DNA of 64,000 nt, from positions 1,054,001-1,118,000 of the forward strand of contig NZ_CP072110.1 in assembly GCF_017638545.1 (NCBI RefSeq). Reading direction: 5' to 3'. Origin of the DNA: Psychrosphaera ytuae (GTDB taxonomy: Bacteria > Pseudomonadota > Gammaproteobacteria > Enterobacterales > Alteromonadaceae). Of the stretch, positions 15,537 through 25,415 are shown in pieces. Under the pieces are notes generated by a model. It searched no databases, had not been told where the DNA came from, and was given only the letters and a program-made list of their open reading frames with translations. The position numbers and the translations under genes are program-made. Position 1 is the first letter of the stretch; each line of letters opens with the position of its first letter.

Positions 15537-18422
15537 TTAGAATTTAACTGATGCAGAGAAACGAACTGAACGAGGTGCTTGACGACCATCGATTTGGCCG
15601 AAGTCACGGAAAGGTACACCAAGGTACTGATCTTGATCACCGTAACCGCCAAATTGCTCTGCCGTTTCGTTGATATCCGTCACTGTATCGTTGTTGAAAA
15701 CGTTGAAGATATCAGCGCGTAATACAACGTCTAAGTCAGAAACTTTAAGATCGTAAGTTGCAGAAACATCTAAGTTCCATGTGCTAGATAGGTTACCTAA
15801 GCTACCACGTGGTACGATTTGACCGTTTTGTGCAAATGACTCAGCTTCGTAGTAAGACGCAAAAACGTCTGTTGGGTGGAAACCAAATGCGTTTTTCGCA
15901 CGACCACTTTGCCAAATTAAGTTGGCACCGAAGCGTAAGCTATCTGTCGCAGCATACGCACCGAAGATCTTAACTGAGTGGCGGCGGTCATTTGGAAGTG
16001 GACCATAGGCACCATCAGTAAGTCCCGGTTGGTCAAAGTTAGTTGTGATACCAGCGTCGTCTTGACCATTATCTGAACGAACAAAACCTTCGTTGTTACC
16101 TTCACTCTTAGACCAAACGTAGTTTACGCTTAAGCTCCAAACATCGTCCCATGCACGGTCTGCAGAGAACTCTAGCGCTTTATATTCACGCTCAGCTTCT
16201 GGGTAACCCATTAGCGAATTAGGAATAGTGTACTCGCCAAATGCTAAAGGACCATCGCCATCTGGGTCAGTGTCGATAGTTACATCAGATGTACCAGGAT
16301 TTGTTAGTACGTAGTAGTGGAAACCAGAACACTCTGTACAAACAGAACCTGTGCCATCACCACCCAACGCTAAGTCAAAACCATAGTCGATTGCGATGTC
16401 TTCAATTGAAGAGCCAAGTGTACGGTATGTTGCTTTAACACCCGCTGTCCACTCATCGTTTACTTCGAATTCGTAACCTAAGATGAATTCATCTTGGTAC
16501 ATAGGGTCTAAGTCTTTGTTAACCGTTTGACCTGTGTTAGCAACTTCGCCATCTGCGTAGTAAGTAATACCACCACAGTTGTCAATTGTAGGAGCATCGT
16601 TTTCATCGATAGAAACTACGTCACAGTATTGTTGAGTGAAGAACTCAGCACCAGCCATTCGCAAGTTAGTATTTGTTGCGATAGGAAGGAAGTAACGACC
16701 AAAGTTTGCAAATACTTTTGAAGTACCATCTGCATTAACATCGTAAGCAGCACCGATACGAGGCGCCCATTGGTTATCGATTTCTACGAACGCTTTACCT
16801 TCAACATTGAAGTTTTCAAATGATTCGTTACGCAAACCAAGGCTCAACGTTAAGTTATCGTTGACGGCCCAAGTATCTTGGATGTAGAAAGCGTTACTTT
16901 CTGTTTTAAAGCTACCTTCATTTTCATATACACGAACACGAACACGCTCACGGTCATTTTGGTAGCGGAACCAGTTACCACCAGAGTAGCCAGACGCCTC
17001 ATTTGCTTCTAGCTCTTCACGGTCAATACCAAAACGAATAGTGTGGTCACCTACGTAGTAGTCCGCATCGATACGGAAAACCGTACGTTGGTCATCTGCA
17101 CGATTTGGTGAACCAACAACCCATGAACCTAAGTTTTCACCAGTATCTAAATCAGTGATCAAGAAAGGCGCATCTGCAGTTGCTGGTACACTTGTACGGT
17201 CAAACTTGTTGATACCGTATAGAGCTGAAATAGTGAAGTCATCTGTGATAATACCCGTGTATTTCAAAGATAGGTTGTCACCACCTCGACGATACTCAGC
17301 TTCACCACGGTCACTTATAATCGTACGATTGTTCGCATTGTAGTTATACTGTTTACGCTCTGTTGTACGCTCATCAGAGAACGCTGTTAGTTCGAAAAGG
17401 TGCTCATCGGTTAGATAATAATCAATTTTGGCGCCCCAGAACGTAGAATCGACGGTATCTTCGTTGAAAGTACTAAGACCTGCAGACTCATTTTCTGTTG
17501 AACTTGGGTTTAAAAGAACGAAATAGAATAGTTTGTCTTTGATCAACGCGCCGCTTGCGTATACGTTGAAGTCAAACTCGTCTGATTTGTTAGCGTGGTA
17601 TACGTCATAAATAGAACCATCGTCACGTAACACATCATCGTGATGAGCGCGAAGTGAATCAGGCTCCCAGAAGAAATTGGCACCTGCTTTGAATTCATTA
17701 GAACCAGATTTAGTTGTTGCGTTAACAACACCACCAGTTGAACGACCAAACTCAGCAGAGTAACCACCCGTCTTAACTTCAAACGTGTCGTAAAATTCAA
17801 ATGGAACGTTAGAACCACCAAGACCATTACGGAAGTTGGTAATGTTTAAGCCATTAAGGTAGTAAGCATTTTCAGCAACAGAAGCACCACCAAATGACGC
17901 TAAGTTACCAAACGTAGAGTCACCTTTAGTCGTGCCCGGAGCAAGTAGTGCAACACCAGTTACGTTACGAGGAACCGGAACGCGCTCGATTAACTCTTGA
18001 CCTACAACCAACGAAGACTCTGAAGAAGTAGTATCGATCATGGCAATTGAACCGCCACGAACTTCAATTACTTCCAAGCCAGACTTTTGTAATGCTAAGT
18101 CTAAGTTAGTACGACCACCAATAGATACATTAACTAAGTCATTACGAGCGATATCAAAACCGTCTTTCTTAGCAACAACAGAATATTTGCCCGGTGGTAA
18201 AAGAGGAAAACGGAAGTCACCGTCTGCTTCTGATACAACAGTACGAGTCAAACCTGTTTCAAGGTTTGTTACCGTTACTGATACGCCAGCTAAATCTTGG
18301 CCATTTGCAGTTACAGTGCTACCACCAATAAAACCATTGGTGTTGTTAGCTAGCGCTGGCATTGCCGCACCTAAAGTGGTTGCTACAGCTAACGCCGCTA
18401 CACTACTTTTAAAGTATTTCAT
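15537..18422 (-). CDS. TonB-dependent outer-membrane receptor with carboxypeptidase-like N-terminal domain
   Basis: 961 residues. Signal peptide (KYFKSSVAALAVATTLGAAMPALA), then a carboxypeptidase regulatory-like beta-sandwich (TVTANGQDLAGVSVTVTNLETG...GDFRFPLLPPGKYSVVAKKDGFD), a plug domain (SGLEVIEVRGGSIAMIDTTSSESSLVVGQELIERVPV...YYLNGLNITN...FEVKTGGYSAEFGRSTGGVVNATTKSGSNEFK) and a long beta-barrel ending with an aromatic residue (RFSASVKF). This is the Oar-like receptor class, common in marine bacteria for peptide- or glycan-derived substrates. The substrate cannot be told from sequence. Ribosome site CAGGGAG before ATG 18422 matches the one of the second receptor. Confidence 0.93.
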   Translation of the reverse strand: MKYFKSSVAALAVATTLGAAMPALANNTNGFIGGSTVTANGQDLAGVSVTVTNLETGLTRTVVSEADGDFRFPLLPPGKYSVVAKKDGFDIARNDLVNVSIGGRTNLDLALQKSGLEVIEVRGGSIAMIDTTSSESSLVVGQELIERVPVPRNVTGVALLAPGTTKGDSTFGNLASFGGASVAENAYYLNGLNITNFRNGLGGSNVPFEFYDTFEVKTGGYSAEFGRSTGGVVNATTKSGSNEFKAGANFFWEPDSLRAHHDDVLRDDGSIYDVYHANKSDEFDFNVYASGALIKDKLFYFVLLNPSSTENESAGLSTFNEDTVDSTFWGAKIDYYLTDEHLFELTAFSDERTTERKQYNYNANNRTIISDRGEAEYRRGGDNLSLKYTGIITDDFTISALYGINKFDRTSVPATADAPFLITDLDTGENLGSWVVGSPNRADDQRTVFRIDADYYVGDHTIRFGIDREELEANEASGYSGGNWFRYQNDRERVRVRVYENEGSFKTESNAFYIQDTWAVNDNLTLSLGLRNESFENFNVEGKAFVEIDNQWAPRIGAAYDVNADGTSKVFANFGRYFLPIATNTNLRMAGAEFFTQQYCDVVSIDENDAPTIDNCGGITYYADGEVANTGQTVNKDLDPMYQDEFILGYEFEVNDEWTAGVKATYRTLGSSIEDIAIDYGFDLALGGDGTGSVCTECSGFHYYVLTNPGTSDVTIDTDPDGDGPLAFGEYTIPNSLMGYPEAEREYKALEFSADRAWDDVWSLSVNYVWSKSEGNNEGFVRSDNGQDDAGITTNFDQPGLTDGAYGPLPNDRRHSVKIFGAYAATDSLRFGANLIWQSGRAKNAFGFHPTDVFASYYEAESFAQNGQIVPRGSLGNLSSTWNLDVSATYDLKVSDLDVVLRADIFNVFNNDTVTDINETAEQFGGYGDQDQYLGVPFRDFGQIDGRQAPRSVRFSASVKF

Positions 18423-18927
18423 AATTTCTCCCTGGACTCCTAATGTGTGTTAGAAGATCTCTTTAATTTTTGTTTGTCTTGAAGTTCCATAAAATTTGGC
18501 TCTTTCGACGTCTCGATGTTAAACAGCGCCTCTAAATACGGTCAATAGGCCGTCTGCTATTTACTAAAAAACGCAAATTCTTTTCACTACAGTATCAGAA
18601 CCATGCGTAACAAAAACACTCAGAGAGTAGGTAAATACTGACCTGGAGCTACGAAGGGCAGTTTTTTGTCGATAAACTGAAGAAATAAGAAAGGTGATAA
18701 AAACAGCGCTGAAATTCCTAACTACGAAATGTCAGTTCGATAGATAAAAAGTTTATATTTGCGAGCCAATTCCCCCCATTTCGAGCCAAAATTTAAGAAA
18801 AAAAACACTGCATGATTAAAAAACAAACCATATTAATATGTATCTTTTTGATAACCGTCCTTTACCAAAGAGACCAGAATGCTAATATCGGTAACATAAT
18901 AATAAAAAGAAAATCTCAGGTGCCGTT
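18423..18927. promoter_or_regulatory. Divergent intergenic region with CGAGCCAA repeats
   Basis: This 505-base gap holds the promoters of receptor 1 (minus) and the TPR oxygenase-like gene (plus). The octamer CGAGCCAA occurs at 18762-18769 and 18782-18789, exactly 20 bases apart, two helical turns. A related inverted copy (TTGGCTC) is at 18496-18502. A possible minus-strand promoter is TTGACC (18540-18545) with TTTAAC (18518-18523). No gene is seen. Confidence 0.45.
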
Positions 18928-20610
18928 TTGAATGCAAACCAGCTTTATCAGTCTCTTGTTAGCGCTTTTCAACAAGGTAATTATTCTCAGGTTTTAAATA
19001 CAGTAGACAATATCCAGAACCAGATTGGCTCTATCTATGAGTTCGAATTTTTGTTTGGTCTATGTGCGCTTAAATCAAACCTTTTAGGATCGGCCTGCAA
19101 GCATCTTCAAAATGCGCTAGACCAAAAGCCGAATGACCCTCAAGCCATCTTTCATTTAGCCCTTACACTTAACCAAAGTGGACAATTGTTAAATGCTCAA
19201 AAAGTCGCTGCGGGGCTAGATAACACTTCAAAGGCAAATCTTCAGCTTAAAATTATTATCGCCCAAAAGATCTGTGATTTCGATGAGGCACTACGTTATA
19301 TAGATTGCTTATTAAAACTAGCTCCTAAAGATGAGTTTGCCTTGAGAAGCAAGGCAACTATATATCGACAGTTTGGCCAACCTCAATCAGCGCAAAGTTG
19401 TGCAGACTATTTAACAACATCTTCCGTCGCCAATACCCTACTCAAATCAGGTATCGCTTTTGACCAATCTGATTTTGCCACTGCAGAAAAAGAACTGCTA
19501 AAAGGTTTAAATGAGTTTTCCGATACTCCTGTATTACACGAGACGTTAAACCAACTCTATTGGAACACTGACAACAAACAAGCGTTTATGTCTTCATTTA
19601 ACAATGTCACCTCAAACTCAAAAGAATTGCTCTTTGCCAAAGTAAAGTCTTTGATTTTGTCCAAACAGTGGCAACAAGCTGAGGAACAACTAAGTGGACT
19701 TAAACATACCTTTAAAAACGACCCGACGTTTATACATTTAGAAGCGGTCGTATTGTCACAAAACAATAACTGGTCAAAAGCTTCGCCTCTGTTTGAACAA
19801 GCCGCACTCCTAGCCCCCAACAATCAGAGGTTTCTAATCGACCTCGCCATTTGTCATATCATGGATAACGATTTTAATAAGGCGGAGCATTTTTTAGACA
19901 AAGCTCATAGAATTGACCCAAGTAATCAAGAGTTGTGGGCGTATTTAGGTTTTGTGTGGCAACAAACGAATCAGCAGAAGTTTGACTGGTTGTACGGCAA
20001 AGGTGATTTAATTGATGCACAGCTATTAGCTACTCCTAATGGATATGGATCATTAGACGCTTATTTAGCAGACTTAAAAGATTATTTAAAATCTATTCAC
20101 ATTTCTAGTAATACACCATTAGATCAGAGTGTTCGCAATGGAACGCAAACGACTGGTAACCTGATTTATTATCAACACCCATTAATTAAGAAGTTTAAAC
20201 ACGTAATGGAACAACGCGTTCAGAATTACATAAATAAGCTGCCAAACGACCCAAACCACCCAACCCGCATAAAGCTGGGGCGCGACTTTTGTTTTAGTGG
20301 AAGTTGGAGTGTTTTGTTAAAAGACCAAGGACATCACTCCAACCATGTTCATCCTATGGGGTGGATTTCTGGGCCCACTTACATTGATATTCCTGATCAA
20401 ATAAAGCCGTCTGACCCAGAGATGTCTGGTTGGGTTAAATTTGGTGAAACCTCACTCGCCCACCCTCTTAATAAAGTGAGCAAATCTATTTGTCCTGAAC
20501 CTGGAGTCAGTGTTTTATTTCCTAGCTTCATGTGGCATGGGACCTTTCCAATTTCAGGACAGAATGCAGAGCGCTTGACGATTTCTTTAGATGTCGAGCC
20601 TTTGGCTTAA
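18928..20610 (+). CDS. TPR protein with C-terminal 2-oxoglutarate/Fe(II) oxygenase-like domain
   Basis: 560 residues. TPR-like helices cover about residues 1-350 (DFNKAEHFLDKAHRIDPSNQELWAYLGFVWQQ). The last 100 residues match the 2OG-Fe(II) oxygenase family found with such TPRs: SWSVLL, HSNHVHPMGWISGPTYIDIP, LFPSFMWHGTFP and RLTISLDV. Candidate metal ligands are His473/His475 and His537, with Arg549 for 2-oxoglutarate. A hydroxylase role is therefore likely, substrate unknown. TTG start at 18928 with AGGTG upstream; there is no ATG before the repeats. It lies between two receptor-sulfotransferase units and its stop abuts the stop of the opposite gene. Confidence 0.85.
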   Translation: MNANQLYQSLVSAFQQGNYSQVLNTVDNIQNQIGSIYEFEFLFGLCALKSNLLGSACKHLQNALDQKPNDPQAIFHLALTLNQSGQLLNAQKVAAGLDNTSKANLQLKIIIAQKICDFDEALRYIDCLLKLAPKDEFALRSKATIYRQFGQPQSAQSCADYLTTSSVANTLLKSGIAFDQSDFATAEKELLKGLNEFSDTPVLHETLNQLYWNTDNKQAFMSSFNNVTSNSKELLFAKVKSLILSKQWQQAEEQLSGLKHTFKNDPTFIHLEAVVLSQNNNWSKASPLFEQAALLAPNNQRFLIDLAICHIMDNDFNKAEHFLDKAHRIDPSNQELWAYLGFVWQQTNQQKFDWLYGKGDLIDAQLLATPNGYGSLDAYLADLKDYLKSIHISSNTPLDQSVRNGTQTTGNLIYYQHPLIKKFKHVMEQRVQNYINKLPNDPNHPTRIKLGRDFCFSGSWSVLLKDQGHHSNHVHPMGWISGPTYIDIPDQIKPSDPEMSGWVKFGETSLAHPLNKVSKSICPEPGVSVLFPSFMWHGTFPISGQNAERLTISLDVEPLA

Positions 20611-22251
20611 TTAAAGGCCTAAAAGGGGCTTGTAGTTTTTCCAACGCCCGACTGATTGGTTATATAAGGGCGAGCGGATTTGTTCCATACTCGCCGTAAA
20701 AGACGTTTCATTAGTTTTATAAAACTGAGTGCATTCACTCTCAAACTCTAACCCTAAAAATCGAAGACACTGACTGATAGTGTCTTCAAACTTACTAACT
20801 ACGTCTTCATAGCGGACGAAATAAAGATCACTTCCATAAATGCTTTTGTACCCTTCTATCAATCGCATCATTTGCGAATAATAATGGTTGATATCCGATG
20901 CATCATTAGCATAAGTAAATGAAGGACCAAGCTGCTGAAACAATATTGATACGGATATATCTCTAATGTCCCGTTCGGTAATTATTATTTTAGCCTTAGG
21001 ATATAGTTTTTTAATCAACGGAATATAAAAGACATTGTCTGGTCGCTTATCTATTGTATAAACGTCACTAGCTCGGCTACTGACCTTTTGTAACAGGACT
21101 TGATGAGCGTCGAGTATCTCCTCTAGTTGTTGATTAGAAATAGATAGAGCACTTTCTACAAAGTTGAAAACACTATTGCCAAATCTATTTGGAAAAAATG
21201 GCATCTCTCCAGCACTCGAGATTGATGAATGCTTCGATAACACTTTTTCTAATAACGTCGAACCAGAACGAAACATTCCGCTAATAAATAGAGGCTGGGT
21301 CTTTCTTTCAAGGTTTGTCTTTAACTTACTGGCTTTAAACTCCTCGGCAACTTTAAGGAGATTCGTGACCAATTCTTGCTGTTTACTTTGGTCATATTTT
21401 GGATAACTTTGCTTTAATGCTTGATTGGCATGCGCAAGAAAATCTGAAGCTTTGAGGTATTCACCCTGTTTATCGTAATAACGTGCCAAACTAAATTGAA
21501 GATCCAATCGAGCTTGAAGGTCTTTTATTACATCAAGCGCACTTATCGCTCTATTGGCTATTTCCTCACTATTATGCAAGTCGAGGATTCGAGATAATGC
21601 CAAGGCATTGTTAGGCTCGTGTTTTAGAACATTTTCGTAACTTTGTAGGCTCTCACTTATACGGCCACAAGCAGCATCTAGGTTCGCTAAGTTGAGTAAA
21701 CCGGCAACATAAGACGGCTTTATACCTAGCGCCTTAGTAAGATAGACTTTAGCTTGTCCTGGTTCATTTAAAGACTCTGCATATATTTTTGCGATGTTTA
21801 AATAAACTTCTTCTGGACTTGATATACCTAATGATAAGGCTTTTTTGTAGCTAGAGATGGCCTCCTGATACTGGCCATGCTTATCCAGGTAATAGGCAAA
21901 ATTAAACAATGTATTAGGAGATGCAGAGTTTTTAGATAAAAACACTTCGTGGAGTGTGATTACACTTTCAAGGTGCCCTTGCTTTACAAATAAACCTAAA
22001 AACGGTTCTAAGTCAGCATACCTTAAGCGCTTATTTTGTATTAAAACAATCAACAACGCCTCTACTAGAACTAGGGATTGGGTCAACTTATTGTTGGCGA
22101 TAATAAACCTCAACAAGTTGTCTACTTCAGCTATCGTTAATAGCTCCTCCAGCGACCTTACTTGAGTGACTTCTTGAATTGCTTTGGAGGTTAAAACCTC
22201 ATCGACATGTAATCTGGTTACTTGTTGTTTTAATACATCTAATAGCGTCAT
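20611..22251 (-). CDS. TPR-containing sulfotransferase (receptor-linked copy 2)
   Basis: 546 residues. TPRs fill about residues 90-290 (YQEAISSYKKALSLGISSPEEVYLNIAKIY; AKVYLTKALGIKPSYVAGLLNLANLD; SLQSYENVLKHEPNNALALSRI). The C-terminal sulfotransferase has the PAPS loop FRSGST at 327-332 in PLFISGMFRSGSTLLEKVLSKH, then SAGEMPFFP, YTIDKRPDNVFYIPLIKKLYPKAKIIITERDIRDISVSI and YFVRYEDVV. It differs clearly from copy 1, so it is not a recent duplicate. Cytoplasmic, no signal peptide. It follows receptor 2 after a terminator, the same arrangement as copy 1; the acceptor is unknown. Confidence 0.88.
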   Translation of the reverse strand: MTLLDVLKQQVTRLHVDEVLTSKAIQEVTQVRSLEELLTIAEVDNLLRFIIANNKLTQSLVLVEALLIVLIQNKRLRYADLEPFLGLFVKQGHLESVITLHEVFLSKNSASPNTLFNFAYYLDKHGQYQEAISSYKKALSLGISSPEEVYLNIAKIYAESLNEPGQAKVYLTKALGIKPSYVAGLLNLANLDAACGRISESLQSYENVLKHEPNNALALSRILDLHNSEEIANRAISALDVIKDLQARLDLQFSLARYYDKQGEYLKASDFLAHANQALKQSYPKYDQSKQQELVTNLLKVAEEFKASKLKTNLERKTQPLFISGMFRSGSTLLEKVLSKHSSISSAGEMPFFPNRFGNSVFNFVESALSISNQQLEEILDAHQVLLQKVSSRASDVYTIDKRPDNVFYIPLIKKLYPKAKIIITERDIRDISVSILFQQLGPSFTYANDASDINHYYSQMMRLIEGYKSIYGSDLYFVRYEDVVSKFEDTISQCLRFLGLEFESECTQFYKTNETSFTASMEQIRSPLYNQSVGRWKNYKPLLGL

Positions 22252-22263
22252 AAATTTAGTCCA

Positions 22264-22296
22264 AAAAAAAACGGCGAGTTAGACTCGCCGTTTTAT
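22264..22296 (-). terminator. Terminator between receptor 2 and its sulfotransferase
   Basis: Strong inverted repeat AAAACGGCGAGT / ACTCGCCGTTTT with a three-base loop, followed on the minus strand by a run of T. It sits between the receptor stop (22312) and the sulfotransferase start (22251), mirroring the terminator in unit 1. Confidence 0.9.
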
Positions 22297-22311
22297 TATC
22301 TAATAATTAAA

Positions 22312-25188
22312 TTAGAATTTGAATGTTACGCTTGCGTGTAAGTAACGACCTAGTGTGTCGTAGAAACCAGCAACCGTGTTTGCATTCGAAGAAAGTGAAC
22401 CGCCAACCATTGGTGGCTCTTTGTCGAATACGTTGTTAACACCAACTAAAACAGCTGTGTATTCATTAATTTCGAACGCACCTTTGATGTCGAAGTAGCT
22501 TTGCGCATCGATACCACCGTCTTCAACTAGAAGCGTGTCTGATGTACCGTCGTAAGAAACTTGACCGAAGTAACGCCAGTTTGCAGTTACAGCCCAGATT
22601 GAATCAGACTGGAATGAAACTTTAACGTTGTGACGCCACTCAGGCTGTGCGAAACACTGTGTATTGATTGTGTCAACACAGTCATAAGCAGTGCCTGCGA
22701 TACCTGGATCAAACTCTTTAGTCAGCATGTAAGTACCGATGAAGTTTGCAGATAATTGGCCGCCTTGGAAATCTGTTGAGTAGTTAGCAGATAAATCCAC
22801 ACCTTCAAAGTGAATGCCACCTAAGTTGATGTCAGTCGCTTGTACGAAACCTTGCTGACCAACCCATAGGCTACCTGCACTGTTACGAGTAACGTTGTCA
22901 CAGAATGCAGCGTCACCAGTTACACCACACTGTTCAACAGTTAGTTCTGGATCGATAGATGAAATCGCTTGGTCCAGTTCGATGTTGAAGTAGTCAACAG
23001 TTACGTTGATGTCGTCAGTTAAGTTAGCAACTACACCAAGAGTTACTGTGTCAGCAATCTCTGGGTTAAGGTCTGGGTTACCACCGTACAATGCATTGTA
23101 TTGTGATGCTGGGCTAGCAGCGATGTTACCGTATTGGTCTGCAGTTACACCTGTGTTAGCACATTGTGCTGCTGATAATGCTGGAGTATCTCCCGCACAT
23201 GGATCAACACCACCCCATAAACCTAAAGATTGGCTAGCGAATAGCTCTTCAACGTTTGGTGCACGTACAGAACGGTTATAACCTGCACGGAACTTGATGT
23301 CATCAGTAACTGACCAGTCAACCATTGCTTTGTACGTAGACTCACCACCAGAAGTGCTGTAGTCAGAGTAACGGTAACCGATTTCTAACGCTAGAGACTC
23401 TGCAAACGCTGCACCGTCTACTAGTGGGATGCTGAATTCAGTGAAGATTTCAGAAACGTCATAACCACCGATTAGTGTTGCAGTTGGGCCACCTTGACCT
23501 AGTAGAAGACCTTTTTCGAATACTTCGTCAGAGATAGACTCAAAGTATTGGTCGCGACGCTCAACACCAAATACTGCTGCTACAGGCATATCTGCAGTAG
23601 GTACTGTAATGTCAAACTCACCAGAAACGAACGCATTGAAGATAGTTTCTTTTGCGTAACCTTTACGGATACCAACACCAGTTAGAGTATTTGCTTGCTC
23701 TGGAGTTACACCTTGGTAAGTAAATACTTCGTAAGGTACACAACCAGAAGTATCAGCACAGCTTTCGCCGTTTGCACTTAATGCAGTTGTGATACGTGGT
23801 GCAAAGAAGTCATTGATGTAAACGCTTGAAGACGTTACAGACGCGAACTGGTATGACGCATCGTAAGACCAAGTGTCGTTAATCTCACCTTCAGAACCAA
23901 CTACGATTCGGAAAGAAGAGTGCTCTAAGTTAGAAGAACGTGGGCCACCTTCAACGTTACGCTTACCGATGTATGTTGCGAATTCGTCACCAGACTCAAG
24001 ACCTAGCTCTGTAGTTAAGAAGCTACGCTGCGCATCTGAAAGAAGTGGTGAATCGTAATCGATCATGTACGCTTCGTTGAAGAAAGTACCTGATTCAGCG
24101 ATTTGTGCACGAGTCACGTCATTCATCATGCTAATTTCCATGTACGGACGTGCATGGTCGTTGATTTCGTAATCGATGAATGCACCTAAAGAGTATTTCT
24201 TATCTGGGCGCATGAAGTGGTTAACCGGTGCGTAGTTGTATACGTTACCGCTAGACGCTTGGAAACCACTCTCTGGAGTTAGAGTGTAGTAATTGCTGAA
24301 ACCATTCCAGTCGATTGTAGGTTGACCGTCATCATCAAGACCTGGTACACCAACGTAGAAGTTAGGGATAATAGCGTTACCAGAACCACCACAAGCAGTA
24401 CCTGCAGAGTTTAGAGCACATGAAGAGTAGTCACGCGCTTCTTGACGAAGCTCTTCGATGTCACGGTATGTTGCATAAACAACTGCGTGACCTTTACCGT
24501 TTGCAAATTCACCACCCATTGTAAGGTCTAGGTTGAATTGCTTACCGTCGATGCCAGAGTTTCCTGTAGGGTATTCAAAGCCACGCTTATCCATTAAACC
24601 TTGGATGTAATCGTTGTCATTGTTGTGCTGGTAACCAGAAGCACCTGCCGTGATTTCGAAACCTTCGAAGTCATCGTTCATTACGAAGTTAACAACACCT
24701 GCAACCGCGTCAGCACCATATACAGATGAACCACCACCTGTCATTACTTCAGCACGCTTAACTAGAGCAGCTGGAATTTGGTTGATGTCGGCGTTTTGTG
24801 AGTTAAGACCACCTGGGCCCATACGACGACCGTTGATCAAAACTAGAGTACGGTTAGTACCCATACCACGTAAGTTAATGTTAGCTGTACCAGACGCACC
24901 ATTAGAGATGAAAGATGTCTGAGACGCTTGAATCTGTGGAAGGCTGTTTAGGATATCTTCTACTTTCGTGTAACCAGAAAGTTTGATGTCTTCAGCGCTT
25001 GTGATTGTAACAGGTGTTGCAGTTTCGATATCAGTACGCTTGATACGTGAACCTGTTACTTCGATTTTTTCGATTTCTTTAGCTTCTTCTTCAGCAGCAA
25101 ATGCAGATGTTGCTGGTAAAGCTGTAGCAGCTGCACCAAAGGCAATTGCTAAGCGCACAGAGTTAGCTAGTTTATTATTTTTAAACAT
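22312..25188 (-). CDS. TonB-dependent outer-membrane receptor 2
   Basis: 958 residues from ATG 25188, preceded by GGGAG; an in-frame upstream ATG would add 26 residues before the signal peptide and is rejected. Signal peptide FKNNKLANSVRLAIAFGAAATALPATSAFA. The plug domain carries EIEKIEVTGSRIKRTDIETATPVTIT, VEDILNSLPQIQAS, NINLRGMGTNRTLVLINGRRM and GGGSSVYGADAVAGVVNFVMNDDFEG. The barrel ends GRYLHASVTFKF. The VTGSRI...LVLINGRR form is typical of large receptors for peptides or oligosaccharides rather than siderophores. Cysteine pairs in extracellular loops (CALNSAGTAC; CADTSGC) are notable. Substrate unknown. Confidence 0.94.
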   Translation of the reverse strand: MFKNNKLANSVRLAIAFGAAATALPATSAFAAEEEAKEIEKIEVTGSRIKRTDIETATPVTITSAEDIKLSGYTKVEDILNSLPQIQASQTSFISNGASGTANINLRGMGTNRTLVLINGRRMGPGGLNSQNADINQIPAALVKRAEVMTGGGSSVYGADAVAGVVNFVMNDDFEGFEITAGASGYQHNNDNDYIQGLMDKRGFEYPTGNSGIDGKQFNLDLTMGGEFANGKGHAVVYATYRDIEELRQEARDYSSCALNSAGTACGGSGNAIIPNFYVGVPGLDDDGQPTIDWNGFSNYYTLTPESGFQASSGNVYNYAPVNHFMRPDKKYSLGAFIDYEINDHARPYMEISMMNDVTRAQIAESGTFFNEAYMIDYDSPLLSDAQRSFLTTELGLESGDEFATYIGKRNVEGGPRSSNLEHSSFRIVVGSEGEINDTWSYDASYQFASVTSSSVYINDFFAPRITTALSANGESCADTSGCVPYEVFTYQGVTPEQANTLTGVGIRKGYAKETIFNAFVSGEFDITVPTADMPVAAVFGVERRDQYFESISDEVFEKGLLLGQGGPTATLIGGYDVSEIFTEFSIPLVDGAAFAESLALEIGYRYSDYSTSGGESTYKAMVDWSVTDDIKFRAGYNRSVRAPNVEELFASQSLGLWGGVDPCAGDTPALSAAQCANTGVTADQYGNIAASPASQYNALYGGNPDLNPEIADTVTLGVVANLTDDINVTVDYFNIELDQAISSIDPELTVEQCGVTGDAAFCDNVTRNSAGSLWVGQQGFVQATDINLGGIHFEGVDLSANYSTDFQGGQLSANFIGTYMLTKEFDPGIAGTAYDCVDTINTQCFAQPEWRHNVKVSFQSDSIWAVTANWRYFGQVSYDGTSDTLLVEDGGIDAQSYFDIKGAFEINEYTAVLVGVNNVFDKEPPMVGGSLSSNANTVAGFYDTLGRYLHASVTFKF

Positions 25189-25415
25189 GTGTTTTCTCCC
25201 TGGAGCCACTATAGCTGTGGCTATTTTTTTATTTTTTCCGCCGGGTATGCCGTTTTGATACATCAAAAAGCTACACCACGAATTGGACCTTTCGATAGTA
25301 CCCTCAGAAACAAAGAAGGGTCAACCCCTCGGGAGTGCGAATTTATATTTTGTTTATGGACATTTCTAAAAAATCATTGCCGAAACAGGATCAAATAGGA
25401 GAAACCATTGCCAAT

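Noticed and set aside
25189..25266. Upstream start for receptor 2
   Set aside because: It would put 26 charged residues before the signal peptide; ATG 25188 has its own ribosome site.
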